Positions 15,417-24,136 of a stretch of 64,000 bases of DNA are shown here, in pieces; within the stretch, counting starts at the first letter, position 1; every line of letters starts with the position of its first letter. Origin of the DNA: CAYSGL01 sp964520985 (GTDB taxonomy: Bacteria > Pseudomonadota > Alphaproteobacteria > Micavibrionales > Micavibrionaceae); NCBI GenBank assembly GCA_964520985.1, contig CAZFPB010000002.1:1-64000 (forward strand), in the 5' to 3' direction. The translations under genes and the position numbers were made by a program. Under the pieces are notes generated by a model. It ran no database searches. It was not told the origin of the DNA and worked only from the letters and a program-made list of their open reading frames with translations.

Positions 15417-16257
15417 TCGACAAATCATCAGCGGTTGCAATCAAGTCGTACGGAACGTTGTTTTGATCCATTTCAGCAATAATATCAGCTGGAGATTGAG
15501 ACATATTATCAACAATTCCAATTCTTGCAAAAATTTGTTTGATGTAGTTATCGCGAACGTCTACAGGGGTTGCAATTTGTATAGGCATTTCAAATTGCAG
15601 TACAGTCTGAATTATTCTACGATCTGTCATCGACGGATAATTGGTTTCTTGTGATATTGATGTTAATGTTACTTTTGACAACTTTGCCATATCAAATAAT
15701 CCATCTGATCGTTGAATCTGAATATCAGGGTTAAACAGAATCAATATTTGCTCAATCATTTGAAGATATTGAGATGTATTGCTAGCATATAGAGCTAGCT
15801 CCATTGTCATCATATATGGAGTTGGACGCAATTGATAGTTGACTTTGAGATCGTCCGGAAATAATCCACCTCTAGGCATATACGTATAACGGCGTTCTGT
15901 GCCTGTTCCAACGTATAATGAAGGATCAGATCGTAAATCACGAAGATATGCACTCATCATAGGAACGTGCAATAATTTATTTTGTGTATTGTCAGCAAAT
16001 ATTGATGCTACCACACGATCTTGACTGCCATAATGCAGTGGCACTTGAATTAAGCGCGCATCTTTATACACAGAATTTTGTCCAATAACATCTCCGTCAC
16101 AATCAACGATATCAGTAGTTTGTCCTGTATCAAGTTTTCCAACCATTACTTGTAAGCCAGCAAAAATTGCCATGAATTGCAATATGTAACTGTATATTTG
16201 CTTGTCGTAGTAATATGCTGTTAACGGAAACCCTTGGGCTTGCTTATCATTGGTCAT
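15409..16257 (-). CDS. gp15: Tail sheath stabiliser and completion protein gp15
   Basis: 282 residues (T4 gp15 is 272). It caps the finished tail and joins it to the neck. Matches to T4 gp15 by pattern: an N-terminal YYYDKQIYSYILQFMAIFAGLQV segment, IQVPLHYGSQDRVV, RPTPYMMTMELALYASNTSQYLQMIEQIL, FNPDIQIQ, and MTDRRIIQTVLQFEMPIQI. The start codon overlaps the stop of the gp14-like gene (TAATG), so translation is probably coupled. The homing-endonuclease gene overlaps the last codons from the other strand without breaking the frame. Confidence 0.85.
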   Translation of the reverse strand: MTNDKQAQGFPLTAYYYDKQIYSYILQFMAIFAGLQVMVGKLDTGQTTDIVDCDGDVIGQNSVYKDARLIQVPLHYGSQDRVVASIFADNTQNKLLHVPMMSAYLRDLRSDPSLYVGTGTERRYTYMPRGGLFPDDLKVNYQLRPTPYMMTMELALYASNTSQYLQMIEQILILFNPDIQIQRSDGLFDMAKLSKVTLTSISQETNYPSMTDRRIIQTVLQFEMPIQIATPVDVRDNYIKQIFARIGIVDNMSQSPADIIAEMDQNNVPYDLIATADDLSIK

Positions 16258-17837
16258 TACTTAATATCCTGTGCTGGAATTTTATTAGGGCTCGTTAAAT
16301 ATTCATTTATCAATTCTTTTTGATAGTTATACTGCCAACGTTTATCCGATTCTAAGTAGATCCATCTTCCTTTAACAGAAGACCAGCGATACAGTGCCGC
16401 TGGAGTATCTGCAGCTAATCCTTCGTATGTTAAACGATGATAGTCACCATTTGCAGGAGACGTTGGATATACAGGACCTTCAGTATATGGAGCACCGTTA
16501 GACGGGATTGCATCTTCAACATACAATCCAACTGGATTGAAACCTAGCTTGTTTATGTTGAAACCTTCTTGTTTAGCTATTTGTTTTTCTTCTTCACTAA
16601 ATTCACGAACGACGTTGGATCCTTCACTTCCTCTTTCAGGAACTGCTGTTCGAGCATCTGCTTGAATTGTTTGTGCAACTGCACTGTAATCTTGCCATAC
16701 AGGGTTGTTTCCATCATTTCCGTCAAACAGTCCTGATGCGTCTACCGTTGCACCAAGATCACCGAATATATCTTGTGTTTCTTCGGATGCTAATGCTGGA
16801 GCTGTTGTAATAAGCAACATTGTTGGTTGCCATCCAGGCGTATACGATGATGCATCCCATGTAACATCTGTTACTTCAAGATAACGTTTGATAGGTCGTA
16901 AATCTGGCGTGTATTGAGTTTCACTTGGCAAGTCAATAATATCACCAATAATTACAGGTCTGCCAATCGTAGCAACACATGCATTAAAGTTAATTTTAAT
17001 TTGATAACTTGCCGATGGAATTTCTATTCCAAAGCGAGACAATTCGGTAGATACGTTAATTAAATCGTAGTAACCTTTAATTGTAATAGGAAGCCCAGCA
17101 TAATCACGATTTCGATTTTCAAGCAATATTTTGTCTTGAACGTTATCATAATTAGTTGCTTGGTAATCAAACAATTCCAGTGCTTGAACTCCCCAACTGT
17201 CACACTGTTTACCTGAAAATGCTAATGGGCGAAGTCTCCAGTATCTGTTTGGAACAGAATGTTTGAAATGAATTAAGTTGAGTTTATCATCATTCGGCAA
17301 ATTAACAACTGCTACGCCAAACCATTCAGTACCGTTGTCTGATCGTTCTACTCTTACTTTGGTTACACGATAATCAGGATCTGAACTCTGTTTTATTCTG
17401 AGCGATGTAATATGCTGTCGAACGTTTGCGTCTATTCCATAACGATTGCGACCGTTTGAAATTTTTATAACACCAAAATCGTATCCGATGTAAGCAGCCG
17501 ATATTACTTGTTGCCCTACTTGTCTTGAACGCCATTCATGAGTAGTAATATCGAAGGCGTATTGTGCTGGATGATTTGGAGCATCACCGCTGGATATAGC
17601 AGAACCGGATCCGGTTAAATTATTAAGTGTAGTTTGCTCAGTCACCCCTAACAATTTCCAAATGTTGACTTGGGCACCAGCAATGTTTACAGCTTCTTGC
17701 GTAAGACTATCAATATAACACTGATCGCGACTGGTAGTTAAATCCCACGGACGACAATCCTTCCAGTTAGAAGGTTCCGGACATTGATTTGCATTTGGAT
17801 TGTTGTTACCTGTAATATTTGGAACGCAACCGGCCAT
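16257..17837 (-). CDS. gp14: Neck protein, gp14-like, with discoidin-like insertion
   Basis: 526 residues, twice T4 gp14 (256). Position directly before gp15 and the segment SYQIKINFNACVATIGRPVI, DIIDLPSE, PIKRYLEVTDVTWDAS, LLITTAPAL fit the beta-core of gp14. Residues about 105-230 (HITSLRIKQSSD, VTKVRVERSDNGTEWFGVAV, YWRLRPLAFS, WGVQALELFDY) have the form of an F5/8 type C (discoidin) domain, a carbohydrate-binding fold in many surface proteins. The C-terminus has one degenerate W-x-W module (LYRWSSVKGRWIYL). The neck role is inferred; the insertion suggests an exposed glycan-binding decoration. Confidence 0.6.
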   Translation of the reverse strand: MAGCVPNITGNNNPNANQCPEPSNWKDCRPWDLTTSRDQCYIDSLTQEAVNIAGAQVNIWKLLGVTEQTTLNNLTGSGSAISSGDAPNHPAQYAFDITTHEWRSRQVGQQVISAAYIGYDFGVIKISNGRNRYGIDANVRQHITSLRIKQSSDPDYRVTKVRVERSDNGTEWFGVAVVNLPNDDKLNLIHFKHSVPNRYWRLRPLAFSGKQCDSWGVQALELFDYQATNYDNVQDKILLENRNRDYAGLPITIKGYYDLINVSTELSRFGIEIPSASYQIKINFNACVATIGRPVIIGDIIDLPSETQYTPDLRPIKRYLEVTDVTWDASSYTPGWQPTMLLITTAPALASEETQDIFGDLGATVDASGLFDGNDGNNPVWQDYSAVAQTIQADARTAVPERGSEGSNVVREFSEEEKQIAKQEGFNINKLGFNPVGLYVEDAIPSNGAPYTEGPVYPTSPANGDYHRLTYEGLAADTPAALYRWSSVKGRWIYLESDKRWQYNYQKELINEYLTSPNKIPAQDIK

Positions 17838-17860
17838 AATTTTACCTTATGTAATAAGGA

Positions 17861-17868
17861 TATTTATG
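17861..17868 (-). promoter_or_regulatory. Late promoter (CATAAATA)
   Basis: Minus-strand octamer 24 bases before the gp14-like start. Confidence 0.55.
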
Positions 17869-17876
17869 GCCCAAAA

Positions 17877-17903
17877 ACGAAAAACCCGCCGAAGCGGGTT
17901 TTT
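17877..17903 (-). terminator. Terminator of the module-repeat gene
   Basis: GAAAAACCCGC-CGAA-GCGGGTTTTTC hairpin just past the stop at 17907. On the minus strand the loop reads UUCG and is followed by T residues. Confidence 0.9.
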
Positions 17904-17906
17904 CGT

Positions 17907-20069
17907 TTACTCAGGTTCTGAAGGATTAACTTCTGAATCGTCTAGCAGATAGCGCCATACAGCTGGTGTACCACCCCAATATGTGAATTCAGGACGTTTA
18001 GTAACACCGAATGGTGGAACTGGCGGCTTGAGTCCAACAACTTGAGTTGGGAATGCATTGATCAAGAAATTGTGATCACCTGTTGGAGCTAATGTGTTGT
18101 ACATAGCTTCTTCGAAATCTTCAGCACCAATTACGCCCGCGTCGAAACCAACAAAATCTGTTAGTGATCTGAACAGTGTTTGATCAATAATTCTAATGCT
18201 AGTACCAGAAGCAGTACCAGAAGCAGATGCAATCTTTAAATTGCCGTCTGCTATCTCGACGGTTACTGCAGCAGAGGTGCCTGCTTCAATTGCAGTGATT
18301 AAATCAGCATACGTTTCAGCTTCATCACCGAATACAACTAGCGGTGTACGAACACCATCAATATCAATCACAGCTGTATAACGTGCACGTGCTGCCCCTT
18401 GAGCGGATGCAATTGATGCATAACCAGCTAACGATGCAAACAAGAATCCAGAATCAGAAATTTGAACAGATGAAGTTGCACCAGTTGTTGCGCTAGTAAC
18501 TACAATGTTTCCATTGGTTAACGCAGCAGTAGCGGCAGCGCCTAGATCATTATTAATTTCAGTAATTAATGTGCCGAATGTTTGAGCAGCAGATCCTGCA
18601 ACCGTTACTGTTTTAATAACCGATCCATCAATCACAAATGTAGCACTGTACGAACGAGCAGTGCTGCGACCATTAATAGGTGGAATAATTTGTTGGAAGC
18701 CTGTGGTTGAATTGAATAATGTTCCATCTGCAATATTTACGCGGCTAGCAGCACCTTGTGTAGAGCTGGTAATAGTTATTTCACCTGGAGTAAATGCAGC
18801 AGTGCCATCAGCGCCCAATTGCGCGTTAATTGCATCTACCAAATCACCGAACGTCTCTGCCGTTGCACCGTCAATTTCAAGTTCTGTAGCAACACCATCA
18901 ATGGTGATTGTAGCAGTATATGTAGTGACGTCACCATCTTCGCCTGGGACTGCGGCTTCAAATGCAACGAATCCTGTTAATGCAGCAAATAATGAATCAT
19001 CTGTAATAGCAATCGTCGAAGAAGCACCAGTCGAGTCGCTTGTAATTACAATATTACCTTCGACGATTGCTGCTTGAGCATTATTAACTAAGTTTGCATT
19101 AAGTTGCTGAATTAATGTAGTAAATGTTTGAGCTGTTCCACCATCAATTGAGATTGGTGTAGCGACACCATCAACTGCGACAGAAGCTTCATATGTAGTA
19201 ACAACAGCATTTTCACCTGGAACTGCGGCGCTAATTGCTGAGAATCCTGTCATCGATCCGAATAAAGGTTCTGGTGAACTAACAGAATCTGTGATTAAGA
19301 TAGTAGATGAGGCACCAGTGGTTCCGCTTGTTACTACAAACGTATTACCTTCGATGGTAACCATTCCCGAATCTCCGATAGCAGTTCTTACTGCGTCTGC
19401 TACATCTTCCATTGTAGCAGCAGTTGCGCCATCGGCAATGTTTACATTATAAGGGGTACCATCAACAGTAACTGTTGCGCCATATGCTGTTTCAGCAACC
19501 AATCCTGTAGCGGTAGCTCCAGTGATAGGACCTGAGAATGTTACTGCTTGAGTGCCGTTTGTTGCTGGAATGTCATCGGTGAGGCCAGTTGGATCTCCGC
19601 CTGCTACACCACCGTTAAAATCTGCTGTTTGATAACCAGCTGTTGCAGCAATACCAGCAGCTAACCCAGTGTCAGAGGATTCTGTGATATTGTCAGCGTA
19701 CAATACTAACTGACGACCAGATGTTCCTGCTGCATTAGATAAACCGGTAGCTGTTCCGCTAGCTTTATCTCCACCAACGTCTACTGTTGCAGTTCCTGCA
19801 GTATTTCCAGTAGAAGCTAAACCAGTTTCATCTCCATCCGTAATGGCTCCGCCTACGTTTACCACTTGATATCCGTTAACAGCACCAGCAAATGGAAGAT
19901 CGCCGCCATATGCGTTTACTACTGATTCTAATAATGTTTGATTTCCTGAGGATAAGTTATCCCACAGAATAACTGTCTTATCATCGCCGACTGTTTTAAC
20001 AACAACAGCATTATCTAACGTCCCATTGAAACGAACGTTTTCTTGTGTTACCCATGTTGGAGTTGGCAT
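17907..20069 (-). CDS. Virion protein with tandem IN-like beta-modules
   Basis: 720 residues, function unknown. Residues 1-60 are a unique head. Residues about 62-190 hold short repeats of the type G-D-x-T-G-L...A-T-x-G-x-Q-x-V. Residues about 181-660 hold five modules of roughly 90 residues, each Y-x-A-x-(V/I)-x-(V/I)-D-G, then TF-x-x-L-(I/V)-x-x-(I/L)-N, then (I/V)-T-S-x-T-x-G-A-S-S and LF-x-x-L-x-G-(F/Y). The pattern resembles the flagellin hook IN motif. The C-terminus (GLKPPVPPFGVTKRPEFTYWGG) is unique. It lies between the gp14-like gene and the gp13-like fusion and has its own promoter and terminator. A fibrous or decorating neck/tail component is likely. Confidence 0.6.
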   Translation of the reverse strand: MPTPTWVTQENVRFNGTLDNAVVVKTVGDDKTVILWDNLSSGNQTLLESVVNAYGGDLPFAGAVNGYQVVNVGGAITDGDETGLASTGNTAGTATVDVGGDKASGTATGLSNAAGTSGRQLVLYADNITESSDTGLAAGIAATAGYQTADFNGGVAGGDPTGLTDDIPATNGTQAVTFSGPITGATATGLVAETAYGATVTVDGTPYNVNIADGATAATMEDVADAVRTAIGDSGMVTIEGNTFVVTSGTTGASSTILITDSVSSPEPLFGSMTGFSAISAAVPGENAVVTTYEASVAVDGVATPISIDGGTAQTFTTLIQQLNANLVNNAQAAIVEGNIVITSDSTGASSTIAITDDSLFAALTGFVAFEAAVPGEDGDVTTYTATITIDGVATELEIDGATAETFGDLVDAINAQLGADGTAAFTPGEITITSSTQGAASRVNIADGTLFNSTTGFQQIIPPINGRSTARSYSATFVIDGSVIKTVTVAGSAAQTFGTLITEINNDLGAAATAALTNGNIVVTSATTGATSSVQISDSGFLFASLAGYASIASAQGAARARYTAVIDIDGVRTPLVVFGDEAETYADLITAIEAGTSAAVTVEIADGNLKIASASGTASGTSIRIIDQTLFRSLTDFVGFDAGVIGAEDFEEAMYNTLAPTGDHNFLINAFPTQVVGLKPPVPPFGVTKRPEFTYWGGTPAVWRYLLDDSEVNPSEPE

Positions 20070-20114
20070 TGCTTGGTTCTCCCATTAAAAGCCGTATAAA
20101 ATTAATATGTAGAG

Positions 20115-20122
20115 TATTTATC
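20115..20122 (-). promoter_or_regulatory. Late promoter (GATAAATA)
   Basis: Minus-strand octamer 46 bases before the 20069 start, just past the stop of the upstream gene at 20136. Confidence 0.55.
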
Positions 20123-20135
20123 AACAGTTTACGTT

Positions 20136-23100
20136 TTATCCTAAAATAAAATGAGCGCCAGCTCCAAATTCTTCAGGTCTATCTGCTACGTAGTCTTCGA
20201 TGTCACGTAAGCACTCTTCGATGTCATCTTTAGCTGCTTGTCTCAAATCAGATGCGTTGAGTGAAACGCTACCGCTTGCCCCTGGCAAAGTAGAATATTT
20301 ACCACGAATTTCAGCAAGCGTCATTCTTGACAATGCTAACGCATATCGACGAATCCATGGACGCAACCAACGATCTGAGATTAAATCTTGTTCTGTTCGT
20401 TCTTCTGCGACCTCAAGCAACACAGCTCGTTCGGAGAATGCAAATCTGTGGTGGAATAACAGTTCACGTGTTTGTTCTGTGAAAGTGTATGTTAAACGAC
20501 CAGCGAATAAGATTTCCATATCTTCAACGTAGCTGCTAATCAAATGATATGATAATAGATCGAACGTACCCATGTTATACAATTGTTGTAGTACTATTTG
20601 ACCATATACACCTGCACCGTGAGCCGAACTTAGAAACGCAGAAGTCAATCGATACGCACCAGTAATAGATACAATTCTATTAAATCCAGCTGACATTGAC
20701 GATAGTTTGTATCGTTGGTTTTCAGCTTGAATTTGTAAGAATCTAAAACCGTGCTTATAAGCAATACCAGCACGTTGTCTGATTTCTTGAATCGCTTCAG
20801 TTACAAACATGTCGATCTGTTGTTCAGTCAATTCAACATCAACAACGGGATATCCAAGCAGATAACGAATTTCAGTAGCCAGCTTACGACGCTCATCTGC
20901 TGAACCATCAGTTCCAACACCAAGTTGATCGTACATCGGTTCGCCAGGAACTTCATCAGATCCAGGTTGAGGATAACCAAAGGTAAAGTTAACGTCCAAT
21001 CCTGTCCACAATGACCCAACGTCATTATCGTTAATCCATGCAGGCATTCCTGTTTGTGGATTAACCATTAACTTACCATTTGCAGCTATGAACGACGTTC
21101 CACCTGGAGTACCGTCAGTAAACAACAAATCTCCATTGCAGTTGATTTCAACTCGTGCTTTAGCAGGAGCAGCTACCCACTGTTGTCCATTCCAACGTTT
21201 AAGCATGTTGTCAGTTTGATCAAACCACAGCGTTCCAACCGCTGGTTCTAATGGTGTTGTCGAATACAACAAATTAATCCAATTTGCACCGTTCCACTGA
21301 TTGAGCGTATTGTTTGTGGTGTTGAACCAAAAAGTTCCTAATGGCAAATTAGACGGATCTACAGTCGAAATAGTAGGATTAATAGCTACCCATTCTCCAT
21401 TGTGCCACACATACCATTGTTTATCATTTGGACGCCATACAGTTCCGTTGCTAGGATTTCTTGGATCTGTTGGTGAATTGATATATCCAATAACATGCCA
21501 GCATGCATTATTCCATTGGTACATGATACCAGCGTCAGGATCAAACCACAGTTGGCCTTCTGTTGGAGTTACTGGCAATGATGGATCGTTTTGCTGTTGA
21601 TATATTGTTGCAGGGTTCCAAGTGCTATGAACAACATCCCATGAGTAAATTAAACCTGCAATTTTATTCCACCACACATCACCACTCTGTCTGATAGTAG
21701 GATCAGCTTGGTATGAGATAAAATCAGTTTGTTCAACCCATCCGTTTACAACGTCGTACTGAAAAAGTTGTTTAGTATTTGGTTTATACCAGAACGTTCC
21801 AGGAGCTGGTGTGGTTGGTGGCGTATTGATAATGCGAACGTTCGATTGAACATTCCAACCAGTAACTGGAGTATTAAGTTGATACAGTTTCGATTCAACG
21901 GTGTTAAACCAGAAATATCCGTCTGATAGTGAATTCGGATTATCCTGACTTACAATAGGAGCAATTGCTTCCCATATTTCTAAATTACCATCCCAGCCGT
22001 ATAAAATATCAACAACGTTAGAATACCAATAAGCACCACACAAATCTTGAGGTGGAGCGGCTGGGTCATTTGGTTGGATTGTGATTGGAACGGTATACCA
22101 AGACGTTCCATTCCACATGTATGCAGTGGTTCCATCAAACCATACCGTTACGTTACAAGATGGTTGTGTCGGATCGTATGGATATGTAATATAATTTTGA
22201 GCTTGCCATGCAGATCCATTCCACATGTACAATGTTTTCGTTTCTGGATTATACCAATATGTTCCAGTAGCAATTGTGTTAGGTTGAGTTGCTTGTATAT
22301 AAACATCGAGGCGGATGTTCGAATTACCATCCCAACGGAACAATTGCTGTTTAGCACTATCCCAGTAATATCCACCTGCGTTTGGTGGGAACGGACTAAC
22401 AGCACCTGCTGACAATTCAGCAAATTTGCGGTTAAGTGTATCTACTAACTGCTGGAACGTTTGAGCTTCTGCTCCATTAACAGTTATTGGATATACAGTA
22501 GGAAGATCAACACATCCAGATGGAGGTAATGGTACTCTAGGCTGCTGGGTAGTACTTCCCAACCCAAGCGTTAAATTAAAGTGATAATCAATTCCTGGAA
22601 CCAATCCTGTATGAGTAGTTGGTTGTACACCTCTAGTACCGTCATTTTGCGTAAGCATTAATACTTGGGTGGCTGCAGTTGCATCATCTTTAGGACGCGC
22701 GTAATCTAATGAATATGCAAATACTCCTTCGATGTAATAACGCAATTGACAGTCAACTGGGAAACCTGACACATAATAAGGTGTATTTGGTTTAAGACCT
22801 GAAATATCAAAATACGTAGTTGTTCGATCTTGATAATACGCTCCTATTACAAGCGATGTTCCTAGTCGATCTCCTGCGTGCAATTGCGTATCAGCAGTTG
22901 GATCAGATTGATAAGCAGTTCCATTTTTTGGTAACTTAGATTGATCAACTGGAGTGGTATCAATAGTGATGACCATACCACAGTATGCTTGTGTTTCAGC
23001 AGTGCAGCCAGCGGCCGGCGTTGGAATGTTCCAAGAAACACGGCCTGTTGTATCGCTCGTGCGAGCAAATTTAAGAGTAATAGATTGTGACTCACTACGA

Positions 23101-23141
23101 AGTAAGCCTGGGGAATCTTGTCTGATATCAAACATTGACAT
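20136..23141 (-). CDS. Neck protein (gp13-like C-terminus) with 11 WNG repeats
   Basis: 1001 residues. Residues 1-150 look fibronectin III-like (TGRVSWNIPTP ... SGLKPNTPYYVSGF). Residues about 183-245 hold one IN-like module (YPITVNGAEAQTFQQLVDTLN). Residues about 255-670 hold eleven tandem modules of about 35-45 residues on the pattern G-x-x-W-(F/Y)-x7-L-(Y/F)-x-W-(N/D)-G-x-x-W. The last 270 residues are a separate helical/beta domain (RRKLATEIRYLLGYPVVDVEL, EQLIDMF-like helix, SYVEDMEILFAGRLTYTF, ERTEQDLISDRWLRPWIRRY, IRGKYSTLPGASGSVSLNASDL) widespread in phages and here placed as the neck protein gp13. Start overlaps the upstream stop (TAATG). Confidence 0.65.
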   Translation of the reverse strand: MSMFDIRQDSPGLLRSESQSITLKFARTSDTTGRVSWNIPTPAAGCTAETQAYCGMVITIDTTPVDQSKLPKNGTAYQSDPTADTQLHAGDRLGTSLVIGAYYQDRTTTYFDISGLKPNTPYYVSGFPVDCQLRYYIEGVFAYSLDYARPKDDATAATQVLMLTQNDGTRGVQPTTHTGLVPGIDYHFNLTLGLGSTTQQPRVPLPPSGCVDLPTVYPITVNGAEAQTFQQLVDTLNRKFAELSAGAVSPFPPNAGGYYWDSAKQQLFRWDGNSNIRLDVYIQATQPNTIATGTYWYNPETKTLYMWNGSAWQAQNYITYPYDPTQPSCNVTVWFDGTTAYMWNGTSWYTVPITIQPNDPAAPPQDLCGAYWYSNVVDILYGWDGNLEIWEAIAPIVSQDNPNSLSDGYFWFNTVESKLYQLNTPVTGWNVQSNVRIINTPPTTPAPGTFWYKPNTKQLFQYDVVNGWVEQTDFISYQADPTIRQSGDVWWNKIAGLIYSWDVVHSTWNPATIYQQQNDPSLPVTPTEGQLWFDPDAGIMYQWNNACWHVIGYINSPTDPRNPSNGTVWRPNDKQWYVWHNGEWVAINPTISTVDPSNLPLGTFWFNTTNNTLNQWNGANWINLLYSTTPLEPAVGTLWFDQTDNMLKRWNGQQWVAAPAKARVEINCNGDLLFTDGTPGGTSFIAANGKLMVNPQTGMPAWINDNDVGSLWTGLDVNFTFGYPQPGSDEVPGEPMYDQLGVGTDGSADERRKLATEIRYLLGYPVVDVELTEQQIDMFVTEAIQEIRQRAGIAYKHGFRFLQIQAENQRYKLSSMSAGFNRIVSITGAYRLTSAFLSSAHGAGVYGQIVLQQLYNMGTFDLLSYHLISSYVEDMEILFAGRLTYTFTEQTRELLFHHRFAFSERAVLLEVAEERTEQDLISDRWLRPWIRRYALALSRMTLAEIRGKYSTLPGASGSVSLNASDLRQAAKDDIEECLRDIEDYVADRPEEFGAGAHFILG

Positions 23142-23731
23142 TATTGGGTCCGCCGCATAGCAACATCGCTAACATTGTTTGTGTTAGCGGCTGCGTTTTT
23201 TGTTGTTAAAGTGTTGTGCAATCGTTGGTAGAACATATACAATTTGCTAAATTGATTCCGCAATTGTTGCATTCTTTGTTGATCACCATCGTGAACTGCT
23301 TGCTTATAATCTTTAAATGCTTGTTCTACTTGTTGATGGGCCCGAGATTTACGTCCGATCCGTTTAATAGCAGCTACTTCTAATTTAGCAGCATCTCCGC
23401 GTTGATCTCGTTGTACCTGATTTATAAAGCTAATCAAGGAATCTGAGTCAGCGCCAGGCCCAGCCATTTGTAACGCTCTAACTCCAGCTACAACGTCTAC
23501 AAGTGCTTGTTCTTTACCTGGCGCAATTGCCATTGGATCTTTACCAGCTGACATTCGAGCTTGAACAGCACCCAAAATGGTTACTACGTTCTCTACCACA
23601 ATAATGGCGCGGTCCTCAAATAATTCTTGATATGCACGTTCGCATAGAATTTGTTGCGCCATATTAAAATAATATTCACGCTCAGCTTCTTGCAGTTTAA
23701 TATCAGTTGTTTTTTTATTTTTTGTTTGCAT
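23141..23731 (-). CDS. Unknown helical protein upstream of the neck gene
   Basis: 196 residues from ATG 23731; an in-frame ATG at 23752 would add seven. No family recognised. Almost entirely helical: a KLQEAEREYYFNMAQQILCERAYQELFED start, a VENVVTILGAVQARM segment, a Gly/Ala loop, then a basic Gln-rich C-terminal half (RIGRKSRAHQQVEQAFKDYKQAV, QQRMQQLRNQFSKLYMFYQRL). Neither start has a clear Shine-Dalgarno; translation is probably coupled, since the gene overlaps the upstream one by 17 bases and ends in TAATG with the next. A head-neck assembly factor is possible from position only. Confidence 0.6.
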   Translation of the reverse strand: MQTKNKKTTDIKLQEAEREYYFNMAQQILCERAYQELFEDRAIIVVENVVTILGAVQARMSAGKDPMAIAPGKEQALVDVVAGVRALQMAGPGADSDSLISFINQVQRDQRGDAAKLEVAAIKRIGRKSRAHQQVEQAFKDYKQAVHDGDQQRMQQLRNQFSKLYMFYQRLHNTLTTKNAAANTNNVSDVAMRRTQ

Positions 23732-24065
23732 GGAAGTCACTTTTACGAGCATGACGGTCTAACCATTTTTGAAGTTTATTACCTGACCAATACGTGTCAA
23801 GCTGATCGTCTTCATTTATGGAGTCTACACCAACTAATTGGATGTAGTTAGGAGTGGGGGATGATGGATTGGCATACGACCATTCCACAATCATTTTGTG
23901 TTTAGGTTTTAAGCTAATAGCAGTGCTTTGGTCTTTATCCTCGCCTACTGCAATACTACAATATTTTTTTATATCGTATTCGATTACAGTAACGGGAGTA
24001 TTACCAATAGCTTTTCTTAGACACTCTTTACTTTCAAGATATTGTTTGAACGTCAGGTGAACCAT
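23715..24065 (-). CDS. Unknown 116-residue protein
   Basis: No family recognised. The N-terminus VHLTFKQYLESKE resembles MTFKQFLME of the protein at 2774, but Glu follows Leu directly, so the L-x-E cleavage pattern is not met. The body is a small beta-rich domain (TPVTVIEYDIKKYCSIAV, SLKPKHKMIVEWSYA) with a basic C-terminus (LDRHARKSDFHANKK). A late promoter lies 28 bases upstream. It heads the unit that continues into the gp13-like gene. Confidence 0.6.
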   Translation of the reverse strand: MVHLTFKQYLESKECLRKAIGNTPVTVIEYDIKKYCSIAVGEDKDQSTAISLKPKHKMIVEWSYANPSSPTPNYIQLVGVDSINEDDQLDTYWSGNKLQKWLDRHARKSDFHANKK

Positions 24066-24093
24066 CTCAGAATTCTCGAACGATTGTTTATTA

Positions 24094-24101
24094 TATTTAT
24101 C
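24094..24101 (-). promoter_or_regulatory. Late promoter (GATAAATA)
   Basis: Minus-strand octamer before the 24065 start. Confidence 0.55.
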
Positions 24102-24136
24102 AACCGTTCGAGCTCTTTAGATTATTTGTGTATCAT

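Noticed and set aside
18661..19077. 138-codon frame opposite the module-repeat gene
   Set aside because: Antisense of repetitive sequence; no ribosome site or promoter.
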